Origin: Ruminococcaceae bacterium UBA6364
GTDB lineage: Bacteria > Bacillota > Clostridia > Oscillospirales > Acutalibacteraceae
Assembly (NCBI GenBank): GCA_002440045.1
Contig: DJRI01000108.1
Coordinates: forward strand, 1-13,883
DNA: 13,883 nt
Reading direction: 5' to 3'
The translations under genes were made by a program, and so were the position numbers. Positions 7,033 through 13,883 of this stretch are shown piece by piece (position 1 is the stretch's first letter; the number at the start of each line of letters is the position of its first letter). The notes beneath the pieces were generated by a model that made no database searches, had not been told where the DNA came from, and was given only the letters and a program-made list of their open reading frames with translations.

Positions 7033-7054
7033 TTGGTTAGCACCCGCTAACCAA
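7033..7054. promoter_or_regulatory. Iron-box-like operator at the feo transcription start
   Basis: A perfect inverted repeat TTGGTTAGC-N4-GCTAACCAA with nine-base arms, the best copy in the window. It begins five bases downstream of the -10 box, so it covers the predicted transcription start, a classic position for a repressor operator. Half-sites resemble those of DtxR/IdeR boxes. The DtxR-like protein at 3229-3588 is the candidate binder (inference). Confidence 0.85.
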
Positions 7055-7059
7055 CTGTA

Positions 7060-7088
7060 ATAATACAACGCTTTTGCGTGTATGTCAA
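7060..7088 (-). promoter_or_regulatory. Promoter of the feo operon
   Basis: A perfect -35 TTGACA (7083-7088) and a -10 TATTAT (7060-7065) are separated by exactly 17 bp on the minus strand. Transcription would start near 7053, inside the operator palindrome, and give a leader of about 70 bases before feoA2. Confidence 0.9.
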
Positions 7089-7142
7089 GAAAAAATATCA
7101 AAAAAATGAGCAAAAACGACAAGTTTGTCAGGAATTATAATT

Positions 7143-7160
7143 AGTTAGTTTGTGCTAACT
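7143..7160. promoter_or_regulatory. Upstream variant iron-box-like repeat
   Basis: AGTTAGT-TTGT-GCTAACT: the same 7-4-7 layout as the downstream sites, with A/T at the outer end and one inner mismatch. It is about 55 bp upstream of the -35 box and 108 bp (centre to centre) from the operator at the start site. A minus-strand TATAAT (7134-7139) lies next to it but without a matching -35, so a second promoter is only a weak possibility. Looping or cooperative repression is the other reading. Confidence 0.6.
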
Positions 7161-7208
7161 GATAATTTGTGGAAAATGTACATTTCGATAAAAAACAGCG
7201 GCGAAAAC

Positions 7209-7250
7209 AAAAAAAGACCGCAAAAATCCCGAGCGGGGATTTTGCGGTCT
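7209..7250 (-). terminator. Intrinsic terminator after the sugar isomerase gene
   Basis: A long stem (AGACCGCAAAA...TCCC with its complement, about 15 bp with one bulged base, loop around 7231-7235) is followed on the minus strand by a run of Ts (7209-7214). It begins about 12 bases after the TAA of the isomerase gene. It separates the ftsH transcript from the feo operon. Confidence 0.93.
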
Positions 7251-7261
7251 CAATGTAATTT

Positions 7262-8131
7262 TTATTGGTCGGCGTTTTCAAACATATCGGCAAGCTTCTT
7301 TGCGGCGCGTGCCATATTCTGTATCCCCGAAAACGCCGTCTCGGGGGTGAAGGTGCTGAGATATGTATCGGCTTCAAGCGTGAAATAGCCGTCGTAGCCG
7401 ATTTTTTTGAGCGCGTTTGTCACCTTTTCAAAGTCAATGTCCATAGTAAAAGGCAAAGCGTGCGAATCGTGATGACGGTCGTTGTCGTGAAGATGAAGCG
7501 CTTTAAGGCGCTTTCCGAGCGCTAAAATCATCTTTTCGGCGCTTGTGTTAAGCCCGCGCATTTCGGCGTGGCCTATGTCAAGGCAGGCGACAAGATACGG
7601 GTCGTCTACTGCGTCAAGATGTGCGTTAAAGCTTTTTTCGTCGGAGCATGCGGCGGGTGAGGCTTCGTCGCGTTCGCCGTTCCAGTTCCACATATTTTCG
7701 GTTGCAATCTTAACGCCGCAATCCTTTGCAAACGGCAAAAGGTCAAAAAACATTTCGGCATTCTCTTCGGGCGACAGGCTGTTGTCGGGGTGAATTATGC
7801 AATATTCGCCGCCCGCTTCTGCGGTGCATTCAATCGCGCGGAAAAGATACGGGCGCATAGGCTTGCCACACGTCGGAAACGGCGCGTGCGACTGATTGCA
7901 GGTTATGCCGCAGTTTTCGCCGATGCTTTTAAGACGCCTTGCAAACGCAAGATAATCGCTTTTAAATAGGGGATGGTCAGACTCTGTTATGCCGTCGCGG
8001 TTTTTATTGTAGCGCGCCATTTCAAACATTGAAAAATCCCATGCGTCAAAGCCCGCTTTTGCTATATATTCAACTGCCTTTTCTTCGCCGATAAGGTTTG
8101 CCGCCGAAGCGATTTCGGTTGATATTTTCAT
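7262..8131 (-). CDS. Sugar phosphate isomerase/epimerase-like TIM barrel
   Basis: This 289-aa cytosolic protein belongs to the xylose isomerase-like / AP endonuclease family 2 TIM-barrel superfamily. Candidate divalent-metal ligands lie at the ends of successive strands: Glu145 (ATENMWNW), Asp185 and His188 (CLDIGH), His213/His215 (ALHLHDN), His224 and Glu253 (FTLEAD). An HPDNSLS segment (114-120) and an NQSHAPF segment (79-85) also fit the family. The exact substrate cannot be read; an isomerase or epimerase acting on a sugar or inositol derivative is more likely than an endonuclease IV, since gene context shows no repair link. A GTG at 8140 would add three residues, but AAGGGTGA five bases before the ATG at 8131 fixes the start. 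It follows ftsH by 15 bp and is presumably co-transcribed with it. Confidence 0.85.
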   Translation of the reverse strand: MKISTEIASAANLIGEEKAVEYIAKAGFDAWDFSMFEMARYNKNRDGITESDHPLFKSDYLAFARRLKSIGENCGITCNQSHAPFPTCGKPMRPYLFRAIECTAEAGGEYCIIHPDNSLSPEENAEMFFDLLPFAKDCGVKIATENMWNWNGERDEASPAACSDEKSFNAHLDAVDDPYLVACLDIGHAEMRGLNTSAEKMILALGKRLKALHLHDNDRHHDSHALPFTMDIDFEKVTNALKKIGYDGYFTLEADTYLSTFTPETAFSGIQNMARAAKKLADMFENADQ

Positions 8132-8146
8132 AAAAATCACCCTTGA

Positions 8147-9958
8147 TTATTTATTGAGTATTTCGGTAAATTCAGCGCCCGTGATAGTCTCTTTTTCATA
8201 AAGGAATGTTGAAAGCTCGTCAAGCTTTGCGCGGTTTTCCTTTAAAAGATTAATTGCTTTTTCGTGCTGTTTTTTAACAAGCTCGACAACCTTTTTGTCA
8301 ATCTCTTTTTGCGTTTCTGCCGAGCACGAAAGCGATGTGTCGCCGCCGAGGTATTGGTTGGTAACAGTTTCCATGGCGACCATTCCGAATTCGTCGCTCA
8401 TGCCGTAGCGCGTTATCATGGCTCTTGCAAGCTTTGTTGCCTGTTCTATATCGTTTGAAGCGCCCGTTGTGATTTCGCCGAAAACAACCTCTTCGGCGGC
8501 TCTGCCGCCTGTGAGCGTTGCAATCTTGTTTTCAAGCTCTTCTTTTGTCATAAGAACCTTGTCGTTTTGCTCAACCTGCATGGTGTAGCCGAGCGCGCCC
8601 GAAGTCCTCGGGATAATTGTGATTTTCTGAACGGGTGCCGAGTGCGTCTGAAGCGCCGCAACAAGCGCGTGGCCTATTTCGTGATAGGCGACGACCTTTT
8701 TTTCGCTGTCGGTCATAATTGCGTTTTTCTTTTGATACCCCGCAATAACAACTTCAATGCTTTCTTCAAGGTCGGCTTCTTCAACAACCGTTCTGCCGTG
8801 TCTTACGGCTCTGAGCGCCGCTTCGTTAATAATGTTTGCAAGCTCTGCGCCCGACGTGCCCGCCGCCATTCTGGCAATTGTGTGAAAATCAACATCATCG
8901 GCTGTTTTTATCTTTTTTGCGTGGACTTTAAGAATTGCTTCGCGCCCCAAAAGGTCGGGAAGCTCCACGGGAACGCGCCTGTCAAATCTGCCGGGGCGCG
9001 TAAGGGCGGGGTCAAGAGATTCGGGTCTGTTTGTTGCGGCAAGAATAATTACGCCGCCGTTGCCGTCAAAACCGTCCATTTCGGTAAGAAGCTGGTTTAA
9101 GGTCTGCTCGCGCTCGTCGTTTCCGCCTATCTGACCGTCGCGCTTTTTGCCTATAGCGTCGATTTCGTCTATGAAAACGATGCAGGGGGCTTTTTCTTTA
9201 GCCTGCTTGAAAAGGTCGCGCACTTTGGAAGCGCCCATACCGACAAACATTTCGACAAATTCCGAGCCCGACATTGAGAAGAAAGGCACGCCCGCTTCGC
9301 CCGCAACGGCTTTTGCAAGCATTGTTTTGCCCGTTCCGGGAGGGCCGACAAGCAAAACGCCCTTGGGCATTGAAGCGCCCACGTCGGAGTATTTTTTCGG
9401 ATTGTGAAGATAATCTACAATCTCGGCAAGGTTTTCTTTTGCTTCGTCCTCGCCAGCAACGTCGTCAAAGCGTATGCCGTCGGAAGAGGGGACGTATATT
9501 TTTGCGTTGCTTTTGCCCATACCGAAAGACAGCGCGTCTTTGCCGCCCGCCTGAGCGACGAATTTTTTAGCAAGGAACTGCCCTATACCTATAAATATAA
9601 GCATAGGCAAAATAAACGTCAAAAGAAAGCTTAAAAGGGGCGAGGTTGTTTTTTCAATATCCTTTTTAAACTTCGCGCCGCTTTCAAAAAGGCGCTCTGT
9701 AAGAGTGGGGTCGTCCATAGCGCCCGTTTTGTATATATTCTTTTCGTCTTTGTCGGTAAAAACAATCTGCGAGTCCTCAATTTCGACACTGCCGATGTTG
9801 TTATCTTTAATCATCTGCATAAAAGTGCCGTAATCGACTTCTTTGACTTTTACCTGCATAATAAGCGGAGCTACCGTAAGGTTAAAAATCAAAATAAGAA
9901 GAAGGACTATGCTGTAGTAATAAATAAGAGGCTTTTTAGGGGATTTGACTTCTTTCAT
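8147..9958 (-). CDS. ftsH: ATP-dependent zinc metalloprotease FtsH
   Basis: This 603-aa membrane-anchored AAA+ protease forms a hexamer that extracts and degrades membrane and some soluble proteins. Order of parts: TM1 (11-33), extracytoplasmic domain (about 34-107), TM2 (108-129), AAA+ domain with Walker A GPPGTGKT (205-212), pore loop FVG (238-240), Walker [10 protein letters not shown] (259-267), the second region of homology with [20 protein letters not shown] (309-328) and arginine fingers Arg321/Arg324, then the peptidase with HEIGH (426-430) and the likely third zinc ligand Asp503. It is slightly shorter than E. coli FtsH (644 aa), with the usual loss in the C-terminal tail. AGAAGG precedes the ATG. 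It has its own promoter just downstream of the MATE gene. Many Bacillota carry ftsH next to hpt/tilS; here it is instead next to an isomerase gene, so this may be a second ftsH copy. Confidence 0.97.
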   Translation of the reverse strand: MKEVKSPKKPLIYYYSIVLLLILIFNLTVAPLIMQVKVKEVDYGTFMQMIKDNNIGSVEIEDSQIVFTDKDEKNIYKTGAMDDPTLTERLFESGAKFKKDIEKTTSPLLSFLLTFILPMLIFIGIGQFLAKKFVAQAGGKDALSFGMGKSNAKIYVPSSDGIRFDDVAGEDEAKENLAEIVDYLHNPKKYSDVGASMPKGVLLVGPPGTGKTMLAKAVAGEAGVPFFSMSGSEFVEMFVGMGASKVRDLFKQAKEKAPCIVFIDEIDAIGKKRDGQIGGNDEREQTLNQLLTEMDGFDGNGGVIILAATNRPESLDPALTRPGRFDRRVPVELPDLLGREAILKVHAKKIKTADDVDFHTIARMAAGTSGAELANIINEAALRAVRHGRTVVEEADLEESIEVVIAGYQKKNAIMTDSEKKVVAYHEIGHALVAALQTHSAPVQKITIIPRTSGALGYTMQVEQNDKVLMTKEELENKIATLTGGRAAEEVVFGEITTGASNDIEQATKLARAMITRYGMSDEFGMVAMETVTNQYLGGDTSLSCSAETQKEIDKKVVELVKKQHEKAINLLKENRAKLDELSTFLYEKETITGAEFTEILNK

Positions 9959-9990
9959 AATTTACCTTCTTTCAAAACCTTTTCAATGCG

Positions 9991-10019
9991 AGTATAACAC
10001 GGAAAAACCGACGTATCAA
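9991..10019 (-). promoter_or_regulatory. Promoter of ftsH
   Basis: -35 TTGATA (10014-10019) and -10 TATACT (9991-9996) with a 17-bp spacer on the minus strand, 32 bases before the ftsH ATG. It lies in the short gap after the MATE gene. No terminator is seen between them, so read-through from the MATE gene may also contribute. Confidence 0.75.
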
Positions 10020-10054
10020 CGGGCAAATTTTAAAATGTGAGGAAAAATATTATA

Positions 10055-11401
10055 TTACGCCATATTTTTTGTCTGCTTTTTGAAGGCATACATAAAATAG
10101 ATTATTTCGGCTATAGCGGTCATTGCCCACGAAATCGGATAAACAATATAAAGCGAGGGAACGGTCATAAAACGCGCAAACACGGTGTAAACCCAAAAAA
10201 TTCTGAATATGCACGAGCCCGTGACGACTATTGCCGTGGGCATAAAGCTTTTTCCTATCCCGCGCGAAGCCGCTATGGTGCTGTCCATAAACGGGCAAAG
10301 AAGATATGAAAAACGCATTATATTAAGCTTCAGCATGGCGGCGTCTATAACCTCGGGGTCGGTTGTGAATATCGAAAGAACGCTTCTTCCGAAAAAGAAA
10401 AGCACAATGCCCGAAACAAGAGCGCCGATAAAAGCGTAGCCGGTGCTTATAAAATAGCTTCTTTTAATACGCTTCTTTTTGCCCGCGCCGAAGTTTTGCC
10501 CGATGAAGCTTGAACCTGCCGTGTAAAACGCCGCCATTATGTCAAAAACGAGCGTGTCAACGTTTGAAGCGGCGGCGTTGCCTTCGACCATTACCGTGTC
10601 AAGCTTGTTTACGCCTGCCTGAATGAAAAGGTTGGCAAGAGAAAATATTGAGTTCTGAAGCGCCGCGGGAATGCCGAGAGCCGTAACCTTTTCTATATAA
10701 ACCCTGTTGGCTTTTATATTGCGAAGGTGAAGCCTATAAACCGTGTCGCTTCTTATAAGCGAAAGCGTTATTACAACTGCCGAAATATAAAGAGAAATTA
10801 CGCTTGCGAGCGCAACGCCGTCAACGCTCATTTTTAAAACGATAACAAAAAACAGGTTGAGAATAACGTTTATTACGCCCGAAATAAAAAGTATGTAAAG
10901 CGGAATTTTCGTGTTGCCCGCCGCGCTTAAAACGCCGTTGCCGTAGTTATAGACGGCAAGCGCGGGAAAGCCGAAGGAATAAATAGCCATATAAAGCCGC
11001 GCGCCCGCTTCAAGCTCTTCTTTTGTGCCGAGTACTTTAAGCAGTGCGCCCGAAGCAGAAAGCGAAATGAGCATAACTATAACGCCGCCCACAAGAGCCG
11101 TGATAAAACAGGTGTGAACGCAGTCGTGCGTTTCGCAGTTGTCGCCCTTGCCGAGGCACTGTGCGACGATTACGTTAATGGCACTGCCGATGCCTATAAG
11201 AATACCTGTAAAAAGCGCGACAATCATAGAGGTTGAGCCGACGCTGCCCAAAGCCTCTGCGCCCGAAAACCTGCCGACTACGGCAATGTCGGACATATTG
11301 AAAAGAACCTGTAAAACGTTAGTAAGCATAAGCGGCAGACCGACGAACAGAATGCCCGTTGAAAGCTTGCCGTTTACTATATCTATTTCGCGCTTTTTCA
11401 A
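10055..11401 (-). CDS. MATE-family multidrug/toxin efflux transporter
   Basis: This 448-aa polytopic membrane protein has about twelve helices in two bundles, the normal MATE size. Family marks include NVIVAQCLGKGD (76-87) in the first lobe, NGVLSAAGNTKIPLYI (155-170) and its pseudo-symmetric counterpart SSFIGQNFGAGK (297-308) in the second lobe, and AASRGIGKSFMP (377-388). Members export cationic drugs, dyes or metabolites in exchange for Na+ or H+; the substrate is not visible. It belongs to the DinF/NorM-like clostridial group. The start is TTG, supported by GGGAG nine bases upstream and by the family N-terminus (KLSTGILFVGLPLM follows at once); no ATG is available nearby. It has its own strong promoter and stands between the tatD terminator and ftsH, functionally unlinked as far as can be seen. 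Confidence 0.93.
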   Translation of the reverse strand: MKKREIDIVNGKLSTGILFVGLPLMLTNVLQVLFNMSDIAVVGRFSGAEALGSVGSTSMIVALFTGILIGIGSAINVIVAQCLGKGDNCETHDCVHTCFITALVGGVIVMLISLSASGALLKVLGTKEELEAGARLYMAIYSFGFPALAVYNYGNGVLSAAGNTKIPLYILFISGVINVILNLFFVIVLKMSVDGVALASVISLYISAVVITLSLIRSDTVYRLHLRNIKANRVYIEKVTALGIPAALQNSIFSLANLFIQAGVNKLDTVMVEGNAAASNVDTLVFDIMAAFYTAGSSFIGQNFGAGKKKRIKRSYFISTGYAFIGALVSGIVLFFFGRSVLSIFTTDPEVIDAAMLKLNIMRFSYLLCPFMDSTIAASRGIGKSFMPTAIVVTGSCIFRIFWVYTVFARFMTVPSLYIVYPISWAMTAIAEIIYFMYAFKKQTKNMA

Positions 11402-11430
11402 AAAAATCCGCTCCCGAAAAACAACTAAAT

Positions 11431-11468
11431 AAAAAACAACCGAAAAAATTCGTAAAGAAAATCCGGTT
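11431..11468 (-). other. Possible attenuator hairpin in the MATE leader
   Basis: The leader of the MATE transcript can form a stem between AACCGGA and TTCGGTT (11462-11468 with 11438-11444, one G-U pair, loop about 17 nt), followed by a run of six Ts (11431-11436). The layout resembles a weak intrinsic terminator at the very 5' end of the transcript. The stem is short and the region is T-rich, so this may be chance. Confidence 0.3.
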
Positions 11469-11476
11469 CAAGGCGC

Positions 11477-11505
11477 ATTATAGCACCCAATATAATAAGT
11501 GTCAA
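11477..11505 (-). promoter_or_regulatory. Promoter of the MATE gene
   Basis: Perfect consensus -35 TTGACA (11500-11505) and -10 TATAAT (11477-11482) with a 17-bp spacer on the minus strand, giving a predicted start near 11470 and a leader of about 69 bases. No operator-like palindrome is seen over it. Confidence 0.93.
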
Positions 11506-11530
11506 TCGTGTTTATAAATATTTTGAGAAT

Positions 11531-11563
11531 AAAAAAGAAGCCGTAAAAAAACTTTACAGCTTC
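11531..11563 (-). terminator. Intrinsic terminator after tatD
   Basis: An 11-bp stem GAAGCTGTAAA / TTTACGGCTTC (one T-G pair; arms 11537-11547 and 11553-11563) with a five-base loop, followed on the minus strand by six Ts (11531-11536). It starts 20 bases after the tatD stop and closes the metG-tatD transcript. Confidence 0.9.
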
Positions 11564-11583
11564 GTGTGTTTCTTTAAGTTTTG

Positions 11584-12348
11584 TCAGACAGTCGTAAAAA
11601 GTCTTTTTGCATTTTCTTCGGTTATAAGAAGAAGCTCTTCTAAAGAAATGCCGCGAACCTCCGAGATTTTTTGCGCGGTATAAAGAATCAAAGAAGAATC
11701 GTTTCTTGTGCCGCGCTTAGGAACGGGCGCCATATAAGGGCAGTCCGTTTCGAGCAAAAGTCTGTCAATCGGCACGGCTTTTGCGACCTCAAGCGGCTTT
11801 TTGGCGTTTTTAAACGTTACCGCGCCGCCGAGACCGATATACATACCGAGCGACACGACTTCGTTCATTGTTTCGACGCTCCCCGAAAAGCAGTGCATAA
11901 CGCCCTTTGGGCGCGTGCGCTTTAAAATTTCAAGCGAGTCGCCGTGCGCGTCGCGGTCGTGGACTATAACGGGCAGGGCATATTCGTTAGCAAGAAGAAT
12001 TTGTTTTTCAAAAATTTCTTTTTGAAGCTCTTTATTGTCGTCTCGGTAGTGATAGTCAAGCCCGATTTCGCCGACTGCAACGCATTTTTCGGCTGTAAGA
12101 AGCATCTTTAATTCCGAAAGAAAATCGGGGGAATATTTATCGGCTTCTTCGGGATGAAGTCCGCAGGCGGCAAAGATATAGGGGTATTCTTTTGAAAGAG
12201 CCAAAGAATGCTTCGACGAGTCTAAATCCGTTCCGCAGTTTATAACACCCGAAATGCCCGACCCGGGGAGCGAGTCGAGCAAATCTTTGCGGTCAAAATC
12301 AAACGCCGCGTCGTTATAATGTGCGTGTGTGTCAAAAATGTGTTTCAT
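11584..12348 (-). CDS. tatD: TatD-family metal-dependent hydrolase (DNase)
   Basis: This 254-aa cytosolic TIM-barrel hydrolase is of typical length for TatD/YcfH/YabD. Family metal ligands are all visible: the HAH pair at His8 and His10 (DTHAHYND), Glu94 in GEIGLDYHY (93-101), His130 in VIVHDRDA (127-134), His152 in MHCFSGS (151-157) and Asp202 in LLETDCPYMAP (198-208). Members act as Mg-dependent 3'-5' exonucleases or deoxyribonucleases; roles in DNA repair have been proposed, and E. coli TatD is not needed for Tat export. The start codon overlaps the metG stop by one base (TGATG), with no strong ribosome binding site of its own, so translation is probably coupled to metG. The metG-tatD pair is conserved in Bacillota (metS-yabD in Bacillus subtilis). 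A terminator follows. Confidence 0.95.
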   Translation of the reverse strand: MKHIFDTHAHYNDAAFDFDRKDLLDSLPGSGISGVINCGTDLDSSKHSLALSKEYPYIFAACGLHPEEADKYSPDFLSELKMLLTAEKCVAVGEIGLDYHYRDDNKELQKEIFEKQILLANEYALPVIVHDRDAHGDSLEILKRTRPKGVMHCFSGSVETMNEVVSLGMYIGLGGAVTFKNAKKPLEVAKAVPIDRLLLETDCPYMAPVPKRGTRNDSSLILYTAQKISEVRGISLEELLLITEENAKRLFTTV

Positions 12349-13883
12349 CAGCCAAGAACGGTTCCCGCGGGCATACCGTCGACAAAAGCGACCTTTACAT
12401 CGTTTTCGGTTACTTCGCCCGCTATGAGCATACCGCGGCTTTCAACGCCGCAAAGCATTCTCGGTTTAAGGTTTGCAACAATGATTATGTGCTTTCCGAG
12501 CAAATCTTCGGGCGAGTACCACTGGGCAATTCCCGAAACGATTGTGCGCGGAGTGTCGGTGCCGTCGTTCAAAGTAAGCTCTAAAAGCTTTTTCGCTCTT
12601 TTAACGGGCTTGCAGTCTATAACCTCGGCAATGCGAAGCTCTACCTTTGCAAAATCGTCAAACTCTATCTGTTTAAGGCCGACAATCTCTTTTTTCGCTT
12701 CTTCTTTCTTTTCTTCTTTTACTTCCTCTTTCGGAAGGGACTCTTCGATTTCTTTAAGAGTTTTTTCAGCGTCAAGCCGCGAGAAAAGCGGAACGGCTTC
12801 GCCGACCTTGCTTCCGGGAACGAGCGCGCCGAAGCTCTCAAGCGAAGAAAGCGTATTTATGTCGGTGCCGAGCTGAGCGAGAATTTTGTCGCTCGTGTCG
12901 GGCATAAACGGCTTTAAAAGAACGGCAATAAAGCGAATGCTTTCAAGAAGATTGTAAAGCACCGTGCCGAGTCTTTCTTTTTTGGCTTCGTCTTTTGCGA
13001 GCGCCCACGGCATTGTTTCGTCGATATATTTGTTGCAGCGTTTTGCAAGGTCAAAAATCACGCCCAAAGCGTCGCTTACTCTGTAGGTGTCAAGAAGGCG
13101 CGTAACCTCGGGCAGGCAGTTGAGTGCGAGAGCTTTAAGCTCTTTGTCAACAGGCTCTTCTGCAAGGGGCGCCTGAACAACGCCGCCGAAATATTTGTTG
13201 TTCATCGCTACGGTGCGGTTAACAAGGTTTCCGAGAGTGTTTGCAAGGTCCGAGTTATAGCGCTCGATTATCGTTTCATAGGTAATTGAGCCGTCCTGCG
13301 CGTGCGGCATCTCCGAAAGAAGATAATAACGCACCGCGTCAACGCCGAAGCGCTTGCAAAGGTCGTCGGCATAAATAACGTTGCCGCGCGACTTTGACAT
13401 TTTGTCGTTTCCGAAAAGGAGCCACGGGTGGCCGAACACCTGTTTCGGAAGCGGCTCGCCGAGCGCCATAAGCATAATCGGCCAATAGATTGTGTGGAAG
13501 CGAAGAATATCCTTGCCGATGATGTGAACGTCGGCAGGCCAGTATTTGCGGTACATATCGCTGTTTTTGCCGCCGTCGTAGCCAAGACCCGTGATGTAGT
13601 TTGAAAGCGCGTCTATCCATACATAAATAACGTGCTTTTTGTCAAACGGAACGGGAATGCCCCATTTAAAAGACGACCTTGAAACGCAAAGGTCCTGAAG
13701 TCCGGGCTTTATGAAGTTGTTGAGCATCTCTTTTTTGCGGCTTTCGGGGTAAATAAAGTCGGGGTTTTGCTCGATATAGTCTTCAAGCTGCTTTTGATAT
13801 TTGCTCATTTTGAAGAAATAAGCTTCTTCTTTTGCTTTTACCACCTCGCGGCCGCAATCGGGGCATTTGCCGTCTACAAGCTG
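12348..13883 (-). CDS. metG: Methionyl-tRNA synthetase, 3' part (partial)
   Basis: This charges tRNA-Met with methionine in the cytosol. Only the last 511 codons are in the window; the reading frame is open to the right edge, so the HIGH motif, most of the Rossmann fold and the start lie outside. Visible residues begin at a zinc-knuckle half, CPDCG (7-11), followed by the EEAYFFKMSKYQ segment, then a WGIPVPFD stretch and the IYVWIDAL region, the KMSKS loop (161-165), and the helical anticodon-binding domain (about 195-375) with NKYIDETMPWAL. A Lys/Glu-rich linker (about 384-399) leads to a C-terminal Trbp111-like OB-fold tRNA-binding domain (about 404-511) with VELRIAEV and the NLKPRMLCGVESRGM segment. 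Such a dimerising tail is common in Bacillota MetRS. It overlaps tatD by one base. Confidence 0.97.
   Translation of the reverse strand, partial: QLVDGKCPDCGREVVKAKEEAYFFKMSKYQKQLEDYIEQNPDFIYPESRKKEMLNNFIKPGLQDLCVSRSSFKWGIPVPFDKKHVIYVWIDALSNYITGLGYDGGKNSDMYRKYWPADVHIIGKDILRFHTIYWPIMLMALGEPLPKQVFGHPWLLFGNDKMSKSRGNVIYADDLCKRFGVDAVRYYLLSEMPHAQDGSITYETIIERYNSDLANTLGNLVNRTVAMNNKYFGGVVQAPLAEEPVDKELKALALNCLPEVTRLLDTYRVSDALGVIFDLAKRCNKYIDETMPWALAKDEAKKERLGTVLYNLLESIRFIAVLLKPFMPDTSDKILAQLGTDINTLSSLESFGALVPGSKVGEAVPLFSRLDAEKTLKEIEESLPKEEVKEEKKEEAKKEIVGLKQIEFDDFAKVELRIAEVIDCKPVKRAKKLLELTLNDGTDTPRTIVSGIAQWYSPEDLLGKHIIIVANLKPRMLCGVESRGMLIAGEVTENDVKVAFVDGMPAGTVLG

Noticed and set aside
6984..7043. N-terminal extension of the second FeoA from an ATG at 7043
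   Set aside because: The extra codons coincide with the operator palindromes, there is no Shine-Dalgarno before that ATG, and FeoA family members begin at the later methionines.
8567..9100. 177-codon plus-strand frame within ftsH
   Set aside because: An antisense shadow of the highly conserved AAA+ domain, with a Cys/Asn/Arg-rich composition and no family resemblance.
12319..12876. 185-codon plus-strand frame across the metG-tatD junction
   Set aside because: Ser/Phe-rich shadow opposite the C-terminal MetRS domain; no recognisable motif.

Overview
The window reads as a chromosomal segment of a Gram-positive, low-to-moderate GC member of the Bacillota, most likely class Clostridia (perhaps a gut Oscillospirales-type organism). 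This is inferred from strong AGGAGG-type Shine-Dalgarno sites, TTGACA/TATAAT promoters with 17-bp spacers, the metG-tatD gene pair, and a Feo locus with two feoA genes, a FeoB-associated Cys-rich peptide and a small DtxR-like regulator. All eleven genes are on the minus strand, so the biological order runs from high to low coordinates. No mobile element, tRNA, rRNA or CRISPR array was seen.

Right end (13883 to about 11531): the 3' part of metG (methionyl-tRNA synthetase, cut by the window edge) overlaps tatD (metal-dependent DNase) by one base, and an intrinsic terminator follows. Next comes a MATE-family exporter with its own near-consensus promoter and a TTG start. Then ftsH (membrane AAA+ zinc protease), again with its own promoter, runs 15 bp from a sugar phosphate isomerase/epimerase-like TIM-barrel gene that ends at a strong terminator (7209-7250).

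Left half (about 7160 to 171): a ferrous-iron uptake locus. A consensus promoter (7060-7088) is followed by feoA-like gene 2, feoA gene 1, feoB, a 57-aa FeoB-associated Cys-rich membrane peptide, a 119-aa DtxR-like winged-helix regulator, an ABC ATPase and a two-domain FtsX-type permease. Four copies of a GGTTAGC-N4-GCTAACC inverted repeat, or close variants, lie at this locus and nowhere else in the window. One sits just downstream of the -10 box, one just upstream of the feoA2 ribosome binding site, one just upstream of the feoB ribosome binding site, and one upstream of the promoter. The half-site is that of DtxR/IdeR iron boxes, but the spacing is about half a helical turn longer. The most plausible reading is an iron-responsive repressor system, with the DtxR-like protein at 3229-3588 as the candidate regulator, although that protein appears to lack the classic DtxR/MntR metal ligands.

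The 170 bases at the left edge show only a weak hairpin and no supportable gene. No gene-free stretch exceeds 300 bases: the largest spacers (6984-7261 and 11402-11583) are occupied by the promoters, operators and terminators listed.
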